Positions 1-5,726 of a DNA stretch of 5,726 bases are shown one piece after another. The translations under genes and the position numbers were made by a program. Origin of the DNA: Thermus sp. JCM 17653 (lineage in GTDB: Bacteria > Deinococcota > Deinococci > Deinococcales > Thermaceae). The notes under the pieces are model-generated. The model was not told the origin of the DNA, did not search any database, and saw only the letters and a list, made by a program, of their open reading frames with translations. The stretch lies in NCBI GenBank assembly GCA_001311585.1, contig BBBN01000110.1, positions 1-5,726 on the forward strand, read 5' to 3'. Every line of letters begins with the position of its first letter. The stretch's first letter is position 1.

Positions 1-139
1 CCCGCCCCTCGGCCAGGAGGGGCACAAGGGCGAAGCGCAGGCCCCCCTGAAGCCCGAAGGGGCTACCCACGCTGACCTCGGCCCGCTGGGCCACGCCGAA
101 GGCCAAGACCAGGAAAAGCGCCGCCAAAACCCTACCCAC
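1..139 (-). CDS. Secreted or envelope protein, N-terminal fragment
   Basis: The gene starts at a GTG (139-137) and runs off the left edge, so only about 46 residues are visible. The start is MGRVLAALFLVLAFGVA, a short basic head and a hydrophobic core. A likely signal peptidase I site (G-V-A, then Gln) follows, so the product is probably exported. The next residues (AEVSVGSPFGLQGGLRFALV) alternate polar and hydrophobic positions, which would suit beta strands of an envelope or outer-membrane protein; that is inference. The start is supported by a strong Shine-Dalgarno, GGAGGTG at 150-144, about 5 nt upstream. It overlaps the stop of the preceding gene by 8 bases, so the two are probably co-transcribed and translationally coupled. 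No family can be assigned from this fragment. Confidence 0.6.
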   Translation of the reverse strand, partial: MGRVLAALFLVLAFGVAQRAEVSVGSPFGLQGGLRFALVPLLAEGR

Positions 140-443
140 GCCGCACCTCCTTGAGAAGGTCCTCCACCTTGGCCACCTGCGCCCGGTGGACCCCGGGCCG
201 GTAGTCCACCATCACCGCCTCCACCTGGAGCATCCCGAGAGCCCTCAAGAAAGCCTCCTTCAGGGCCGGGCTTTCCAAGGGGCTCACCCGCATCCCCAGG
301 TGAGGGTGGTGGGCCAGGAAGGCCTCGGCCAGCTCCCGGCTCGTCCAGATGCCGGAAAGCCTCTGCCCCAGGGCCTCCACCACCAGGTGCTCCCCGGGCT
401 CCCCCTCCAGCACGTACCAGGTACCGGAAAGCTCCGGCTCCAC
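132..443 (-). CDS. Uncharacterised 103-residue protein
   Basis: The frame is intact from a GTG at 443-441 to a TAG at 134-132 and shows no sign of the indels that break the longer genes. The protein is acidic to neutral and soluble, with no signal peptide or membrane segment. Its pattern (GTWYVLEG near residue 7, then WTSRELAEAFLAHHP around residues 33-47, a Leu-rich helix, VEAVMVDYRPG around residues 74-84, a C-terminal helix) suggests a small alpha/beta fold. It faintly recalls SseB-like domains, where a value strand is followed by a 'TS...A..FL' helix, but I cannot confirm that. The GTG lies exactly where transcription should begin after the TATTAT element at 455-450, and no Shine-Dalgarno precedes it, so a leaderless mRNA is likely. 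The downstream exported-protein gene overlaps it. Function unknown. Confidence 0.7.
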   Translation of the reverse strand: MEPELSGTWYVLEGEPGEHLVVEALGQRLSGIWTSRELAEAFLAHHPHLGMRVSPLESPALKEAFLRALGMLQVEAVMVDYRPGVHRAQVAKVEDLLKEVRRG

Positions 444-448
444 GGAAG

Positions 449-454
449 CATAAT
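449..454 (+). promoter_or_regulatory. Possible -10 element of tlyA
   Basis: CATAAT on the plus strand (5 of 6 to TATAAT) overlaps the minus-strand -10 by five bases. Only 4 nt (ACTC) separate it from the tlyA GTG, which is short for a leaderless start. Either the start site is unusually close, a base is missing here, or tlyA uses another promoter inside the neighbouring gene. No -35 hexamer is recognisable. Confidence 0.3.
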
Positions 455-455
455 A
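450..455 (-). promoter_or_regulatory. -10 element of the 103-residue gene, leaderless
   Basis: On the minus strand the hexamer is TATTAT (5 of 6 to TATAAT), followed by 6 nt (GCTTCC) and then the GTG start codon. That spacing puts the predicted +1 on the first base of the start codon, the typical geometry of a leaderless Thermus transcript. No good -35 hexamer is visible; that region lies inside the tlyA coding sequence. Confidence 0.5.
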
Positions 456-458
456 CTC

Positions 459-1164
459 GTGCGCCTGGACCGCTACCTGGTGGAACGGGGCCTGGTGGAA
501 AGCCGGGAGAAGGCCAAGCGCCTGATCCAGGAGGCAAGGTACGGGTGGGGGGAAAGGTGGTGCAAAAGCCCGCCCACCCCGTGCCCGAGGGCGCCGCCGT
601 GGAACTTCTAGCGGAGGAGCGGTACGTGGGCCGGGGGGCCTACAAGCTCCTCGGGGCTTTAGAGGCCTTCCCCGTGGAGCCCAGGGGCAAGGTCGCTGCC
701 GACCTGGGGGCGAGCACCGGGGGGTTCACCCAGGTCCTTTTGGAGCGAGGGGCGAGGCGGGTCTACGCCGTGGACGTGGGCAAGGACCAGCTCCACCCCC
801 GCCTGCGGGAAGACCCCCGGGTGGTGGCCCTGGAGGAAGAGGACGCCCGCACCCTGGTCCTGCCGGAGCCCGTGGACCTGGTGGTGATGGACGTTTCCTT
901 CATCTCCTCCACCTCCTCCTCCCCAAGGTCCTGGAACTCCTCAAGCCCCAAGGGGAGGCGCTCGTCCTGGTGAAGCCCCAGTTTGAGCTGGGCCCCGGGG
1001 CCCACAAGGGGGTGGTGCGGGAGGAGGCCAAGCGGCGGGAGGCCCTAAGGCGGGTGCGGGAAAAGGCCAGGGAGCTGGGCTTCCAGGTCCTGGGGGAAAG
1101 GGAAAGCCCCCTCCCGGGCAAGGAGGGGAACCTGGAGTACTGGCTTTGGCTCAGGCGCCCTTAA
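459..1164 (+). CDS. tlyA: TlyA family rRNA 2'-O-methyltransferase (two apparent frameshifts)
   Basis: TlyA transfers a methyl group from S-adenosylmethionine to a ribose 2'-OH of rRNA. The N-terminus is an S4 RNA-binding domain ([19 protein letters not shown], about residues 2-20). An FtsJ-type methyltransferase domain follows, with SAM motif [11 protein letters not shown] near residues 81-91. The K-D-K-E catalytic set is visible: Lys in GKVAADLG, Asp in VVMDVSF, Lys in VKPQFEL, Glu in GNLEYWL. Two single-base losses split it. One is at about 532-535, where GAGGCAAGG should probably be GAGGGCAAGG; the other is at about 900-912, in the CTCCTCC run. Repaired length is 235 residues, normal for the family. 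The short N-terminus suggests the type I form, which acts on 23S rRNA only (family knowledge plus inference). The GTG start sits directly before the S4 domain and has no Shine-Dalgarno. Its tail overlaps asd. Confidence 0.88.
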
Positions 1165-2144
1165 GCCACTCCTCGGCGATCTGCACGGCGTTTAAGGCGG
1201 CCCCCTTCAAGAGCTGGTCCCCCACCACGAAGAAGTCCAGGCCGTTCTCAAAGGCGAGGCTTTTCCGGATCCGCCCCACCTCCACGTCCCACTTGCCGCT
1301 GGCGGTGAGGGGCATGGGGTAGCGCTTGACCTGGGGCTCGTCCACCACCTCCACCCCCGGGGCCTCCTTTAGGACCTCCCGGGCCGCCTCCGGGGTCACG
1401 GGGCGGGCGAACTCCACGCTCACCGCCTCGGCGTGGGCCCTTAGGGTGGGCACCCGCACCGCCGTGGCGCTGATCTTTATGGAGTCGTCCCCGAAGATCT
1501 TGTGGGTCTCCCAGACCACCTTCATCTCCTCGCGGGTGTAGCCGTTTTCCTGGAACGAGTCTATGTGAGGGATGACGTTGAAGGGGAGGGGATGGGCGAA
1601 GGCCTCCGCCCCCGGCGCTTCCCCGTGGAGGAAGCGGTGGGTCTCCCTGAGGAGCTCCTCCATGGCCTTGGCCCCGGCGCCCGAGGCCGCCTGGTAGGTG
1701 GCCACGATGACCCGCTTGGCCTGGAAGGCCCGGTGCAAGGGCCACAGGGCCATGGCCAGGATGGCCGTGGTGCAGTTGGGGTTGGCGATGAGACCCCGGT
1801 GCTGGAAGATCTTCTCCCGGTTCACCTCGGGCACCACCAGGGCACCCAGGCTCGTAGCGCCAGGCGCTGGAGTTGTCCACCACCAAGGCCCCGCCCTCGG
1901 CCCAGACCAAGGCCTTGGCCTTGGAAAGGCCTCCCCCAGCGCTCGCCAGCACCAGGTCCACAGGGAGAGGCCCCTCGGGCAAGGGCTCCACGGGCATCTC
2001 CTCGCCCCGGAAAGCGAGGCGCACCCCGGCGGAGCGGGGGGAGGCGTAAAGCCTGAGCTCGCTTAGGGGAAAGTTCCGGGCCTCGAGGACCTTGAGGATC
2101 TCCCGCCCCACGGCCCCCGTGGCCCCCACCACGGCCACCCTCAT
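1151..2144 (-). CDS. asd: Aspartate-semialdehyde dehydrogenase (two apparent frameshifts)
   Basis: Asd reduces L-aspartyl-4-phosphate to aspartate semialdehyde with NADPH, the branch point to lysine, threonine, methionine and diaminopimelate. The N-terminal nucleotide-binding loop GATGAVG is at residues 7-13. The nucleophile is Cys125 in [10 protein letters not shown], Gln152 lies in TYQAASGAG, the active-site His238 in [12 protein letters not shown], and VGRIRKS follows near residues 290-296. The frame breaks twice within 10 bases: GAGCCTGG should read GAGCCCTGG (plus-strand G run 1849-1850), and GTGCCCTGG should read GTGCCCCTGG (1840-1842). With both C's restored the protein is 331 residues, as expected for Thermus. 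The ATG (2144-2142) is preceded by GGAGGG at 2153-2148 and overlaps the stop of the 64-residue gene as ATGA, so it is translationally coupled to that gene. It is the last gene of the glyS cluster; its 3' end overlaps tlyA. Confidence 0.92.
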
Positions 2145-2335
2145 GCGCCCTCCGTAAGCTCTAGCTCTTCCCACATGACCCGGGTGTGGGCCCAGAGGTG
2201 GGTGAGGCTATGGAGGACCTCCTCCTCCAAGGCGCTTCGCGCTTCCGGAGGAGCCTCCTTCAGCCTTTGGTACACTGCCTTGAGGCGGTCCACCTCCTCA
2301 AAGAGCTCCTGCCAGATGGGGTCAGGTAGGCCCAC
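2141..2335 (-). CDS. Uncharacterised 64-residue helical protein
   Basis: I chose the GTG at 2335-2333, which overlaps the TAG of the upstream small gene (TAGTG) and is preceded by GAGAAGG. An in-frame ATG at 2380-2378 with GGGAG upstream would add 15 residues of low-complexity sequence and overlap the upstream gene by 46 bases; it is possible but less likely. The protein starts [18 protein letters not shown] and appears almost wholly alpha-helical, with amphipathic heptad-like stretches ([34 protein letters not shown]), so it may form a helical hairpin or coiled coil. There is no signal peptide, membrane segment or metal site. Its TGA overlaps the asd ATG by 4 bases. No family recognised. Tight coupling to asd suggests co-expression, not a shared job. 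Confidence 0.6.
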   Translation of the reverse strand: MGLPDPIWQELFEEVDRLKAVYQRLKEAPPEARSALEEEVLHSLTHLWAHTRVMWEELELTEGA

Positions 2336-2506
2336 TACCTTCTCAACCTGCGGAGTAGCCGCCTTCGTTCCCCTTCCCATGCCCGGATCTCCCTTTCCCA
2401 CTTTCCAATCAACCCCCAGTCGGGGTTAGCCCTCTCCAGCTCCTCCCTAATCTTCACGGTGATGCTGACCTTCCAGCCGCTTGCGAAGCTGCTTGTTCCT
2501 GCCCAA
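2335..2506 (-). CDS. Small basic helical protein, about 57 residues (apparent frameshift)
   Basis: A TTG at 2506-2504 opens MGRNKQLRKRLEGQHHRE and then hits a stop. Another frame continues KIREELERANPDWGLIGKWEREI and a very basic tail (RRRLLRRLRR), ending at TAG 2337-2335. Restoring two A's at 2453-2454 (GAAG to GAAAAG) joins them into one 57-residue helix-rich protein. The layout (basic start, His then KI-EEL, an N/P-D-x-GLI turn, W-E-REI, basic helix) resembles, from memory, short uncharacterised proteins seen in several bacterial phyla. That supports the join, but the family has no function I know. The strong positive charge would allow RNA, ribosome or membrane binding; this is speculation. 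It starts 25 bp after the glyS stop with no clear Shine-Dalgarno, so the TTG is the weakest part of the call. Confidence 0.5.
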
Positions 2507-2531
2507 GGCGCCCCGCGAAGATGCCTATAGC

Positions 2532-4044
<1,513 letters not shown>

Positions 4045-4084
4045 TCTTCCTCCCTAGGGGCGAGGGCCCCCGGTTAGAGGGCAT

Positions 4085-4093
4085 CTTATACCA
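4085..4093 (-). promoter_or_regulatory. glyS promoter, extended -10
   Basis: On the minus strand TGG-TATAAG forms an extended -10 (TGn plus 5 of 6 to TATAAT; hexamer at 4090-4085). The predicted +1 is near 4078, giving a leader of about 34 nt. No TTGACA-like -35 is seen, as is common with extended -10 promoters. The leader contains CCCT...AGGG next to the GGGAGG Shine-Dalgarno, so partial masking of the ribosome site is possible but weakly supported. Confidence 0.5.
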
Positions 4094-4102
4094 CCCCATG
4101 CT

Positions 4103-4212
4103 GGCCCAAGCTAAGTGCCCGCACGTTGTTTTCGCAACCTGGGACGCCCGAAACAGGGTGAGGAGAAGGCTCTTTGGGGGCCCCGCCGCGGTGGGGCACT
4201 TAGCGTGGGGCC
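4103..4212. repeat. Long imperfect inverted repeat between glyS and clpC
   Basis: The core arms match perfectly over 11 bases: GCTAAGTGCCC at 4110-4120 and GGGCACTTAGC at 4194-4204. CAC (4122-4124) also pairs with GTG (4191-4193) after one bulged G. Outside the core, GGCCC at 4103-4107 pairs with GGGCC at 4208-4212 with one mismatch and one extra base. The enclosed 66 bases hold smaller hairpins, for example GTTG/CAAC at 4125-4138, and CCCCGC(CGCG)GTGGGG at 4181-4196, which would compete with the outer stem. No target-site duplication flanks it and no ORF inside is convincing. It could be a structured RNA, a paired operator or a remnant element. Confidence 0.6.
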
Positions 4213-4280
4213 GTACAAAGACCCGCACTGGGCTTGGAGGAAGGACGCATGCCCGAGGGGCCAAGGTGAGCCCGGGCGCA

Positions 4281-4302
4281 AACCCCCAAGGGGAGGGGGG
4301 TT
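4281..4302. repeat. G/C hairpin just upstream of the clpC -10
   Basis: AACCCCC at 4281-4287 is complementary to GGGGGTT at 4296-4302, with an 8-base loop (AAGGGGAG). It lies in the -35 region of the clpC promoter candidate. It could be an operator or a weak terminator for minus-strand RNA (stem then TTTG), but there is no T-run, so neither role is secure. Confidence 0.3.
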
Positions 4303-4306
4303 AGGC

Positions 4307-4312
4307 TAGAAT
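4307..4312 (+). promoter_or_regulatory. Candidate clpC -10 element
   Basis: TAGAAT matches TATAAT at 5 of 6 positions. The predicted +1 is near 4319, giving a leader of about 11 nt, with GAGG at 4321-4324 five bases before the ATG. No good -35 hexamer is visible; the GC hairpin occupies that place. Confidence 0.4.
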
Positions 4313-4329
4313 GTGAGGTAGAGGGGAGC

Positions 4330-5726
4330 ATGAACAGGTACGACGATCGCGCCAGGCTGGTTTTTCACTACGCAAGGGAGGAGGGGAGCCGTTTAGGCCA
4401 CTCCATGATCGGCCCAGAGCACCTCCTCCTGGGCCTGATGCGCGAGGGGGGCACGGCGGCCCGCATCCTCCAGGAGTACGGGGCGAGCCTCGAGGCCATG
4501 CGCCGCATGGTGGAGGAGCTGGTGGGCCGGGGTGAGGGAAGCCGCACCGGGGAACCCCCCGCCATCACCTAGGGCGGCGGGTGATGGAGCTGGCCAGCGC
4601 CGAGGCCCGCAACATGGGGGCCCCCGTCATCGGCACCGAGCACATCCTCCTGGGCATCATCGCGAGGGGGACGGGATCGCCTACCGCATCCTCAGTCACT
4701 TCGCCAAGGACGTGGACGCCATCCGTTGGCGCATCCTCTCCATGGCCGAGGGGCGCGAGCGGGAAAAGCCGGTGAACACCCCCTTCCTGGACGAGTACGG
4801 CCGCGACCTCACCAAGGAGGCCCGGGAGGGGAGGCTGGACCCGGTGATCGGCAGGCAGGAGGAGATCAACCGGGTGATCCAGATCCTGGCCCGCCGCACC
4901 AAGAACAACCCCGTGCTCATCGGCGACCCCGGGGTGGGCAAGACGGCCATCGTGGAAGGCCTGGCCCAGGCCATCGTGGAGGGCCGGGTCCCCCCCATCC
5001 TCAAGGGGGCCCGGGTGGTGGCCATCGACCTGGCCGGGGTGGTGGCGGGGACCAAGTACCGCGGCGAGTTTGAAGAGCGCCTGCGCCAGATCATCGAGGA
5101 GCTCAAAAACGCCAAGGTCATCGCCTTCATCGACGAGCTCCACACCCTGATCGGGGCGGGCGGGGCGGAGGGCACCCTGGACGCCGCCAACATCCTGAAG
5201 CCCGCCCTGGCCCGGGGGGAGATCCAGGTCATCGGGGCCACCACCACCGGGGAGTACCACCGCTACATAGAGAAGGACGCCGCCCTGGAGAGGCGCTTCC
5301 AACCGGTGATCGTCCTCGAGCCCTCCCCGGAGGAGACGCTGGAGATCCTAAAAGGCCTCCGCCCCCGCTACGAGGCCCACCACGGGTGATCATCCCCGAC
5401 GAGATCCTGGAGCTTTCCGTAAAGATCGGCATCCGCTCCCTTCCCGGGCGCAACTTCCCCGACAAGGCCATCGACCTCATCGACGAGGCGGCCTCGAGGG
5501 TGCGCCTGAACGCCTCCTTGGGCCTCCCCGTGGCCGAGGAGGAGGACGGCACCCCCATCGTCACCCGGGAGGACATCGAGGCGGTGGTGGACTCCTGGGG
5601 CGGGGTCTACGTGGACGACAAGGACGACCAGAAGCTCATGCACCTGGAGGAGGAGCTGAGGAAGCGGGTGGTGGGCCAGGAGGAGGCCATCCGCGCCCTG
5701 GCCAGCGCCCTCCGCCTGGGCCCGGG
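4330..5726 (+). CDS. clpC: ClpC/ClpA-type AAA+ unfoldase, N-terminal part (three apparent frameshifts)
   Basis: Clp ATPases of this type unfold proteins and feed them to the ClpP protease. Two Clp N-domain repeats come first ([25 protein letters not shown] from residue 4; [27 protein letters not shown] from about residue 85). Then comes AAA+ module D1, with Walker A GDPGVGKT (near 198), pore loop GTKYRGEF, Walker [11 protein letters not shown] (near 265), sensor 1 GATTTGEY and arginine-finger region ALERRF (near 320). Three breaks are repaired by adding bases at about 4569-4580 (net one base modulo three), 4660-4661 (ATCATCGCGAG for ATCATCCGCGAG) and 5384-5386 (GGG for GGGG). After D1 the chain goes directly through [14 protein letters not shown] to RVVGQEEAI, without the coiled coil of ClpB or the shorter UVR-type insert of ClpC. 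D2 is outside the window. The last residues (LRLGPG) may be shifted again. ATG 4330 starts the first conserved repeat and has GAGGGGAG upstream. Confidence 0.9.

Noticed and set aside
1502..2066. Long plus-strand ORFs opposite asd
   Set aside because: They encode Gly/Pro/Arg/His-rich sequence complementary to a clear asd gene with all catalytic residues. They are antisense shadows.
4110..4204. CIRCE element (HrcA operator) for clpC
   Set aside because: The arms read GCTAAGTGCCC/GGGCACTTAGC, not TTAGCACTC/GAGTGCTAA, and the spacer is 73 bases rather than 9.
4098..4309. Small plus-strand ORFs in the glyS-clpC spacer
   Set aside because: The two overlapping frames read basic, low-complexity protein, lack a clear ribosome site, and cover the inverted repeat. 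They look like chance open frames in GC-rich DNA.
4565..5302. Long minus-strand ORFs opposite clpC
   Set aside because: These are shadows of the conserved AAA+ module, with repetitive composition and no recognisable domain.

Overview
The window is very GC-rich and almost fully packed with genes. Codon third positions are mostly G or C, and the proteins look thermophilic (rich in Glu, Arg, Leu and Ala). The glycyl-tRNA synthetase, aspartate-semialdehyde dehydrogenase, TlyA and Clp ATPase all read like Thermus proteins, and one leaderless promoter fits that genus. I infer a Thermus chromosome and would not name a species.

Layout, left to right. (1) Positions 1-443, minus strand: a 103-residue protein of unknown function, overlapping by 8 bases a cut-off gene that starts with a signal peptide. 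(2) Positions 444-458: a 15-bp divergent spacer holding overlapping -10 elements. (3) Positions 459-1164, plus strand: tlyA, an rRNA 2'-O-methyltransferase. Its end overlaps the end of the convergent asd gene by 14 bp. (4) Positions 4044-1151, minus strand: a tight cluster read in the order glyS, a 57-residue protein, a 64-residue protein, asd. The spacing is 25 bp, then two stop/start overlaps. (5) Positions 4045-4329: a 285-bp divergent spacer without a convincing gene. It carries a glyS extended -10 promoter, a weaker clpC promoter candidate and a long imperfect inverted repeat. (6) Position 4330 to the right edge, plus strand: the N-terminal domain and first AAA+ ring module of a ClpC/ClpA-type unfoldase. 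It has no middle domain and is cut off by the window.

Most of this is core biology: glycine charging of tRNA (GlyS), ribosome methylation (TlyA), entry to Lys/Thr/Met synthesis (Asd) and ATP-driven protein unfolding (Clp). I see no mobile element, CRISPR array, tRNA, rRNA or defence system.

Main caveat: every long gene is broken by apparent single- or double-base losses, about twelve sites in 5.7 kb, nearly all in short G or C runs. Adding those bases restores full-length proteins of expected size (GlyS 505 residues, Asd 331, TlyA 235). The pattern points to uncorrected sequencing indels rather than pseudogenes, so the genes are annotated as whole reading units with the repair points listed. 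No previously undescribed system is convincingly present. The best leads are the 15-bp divergent promoter, the inverted repeat between glyS and clpC, and the two tiny proteins between glyS and asd.
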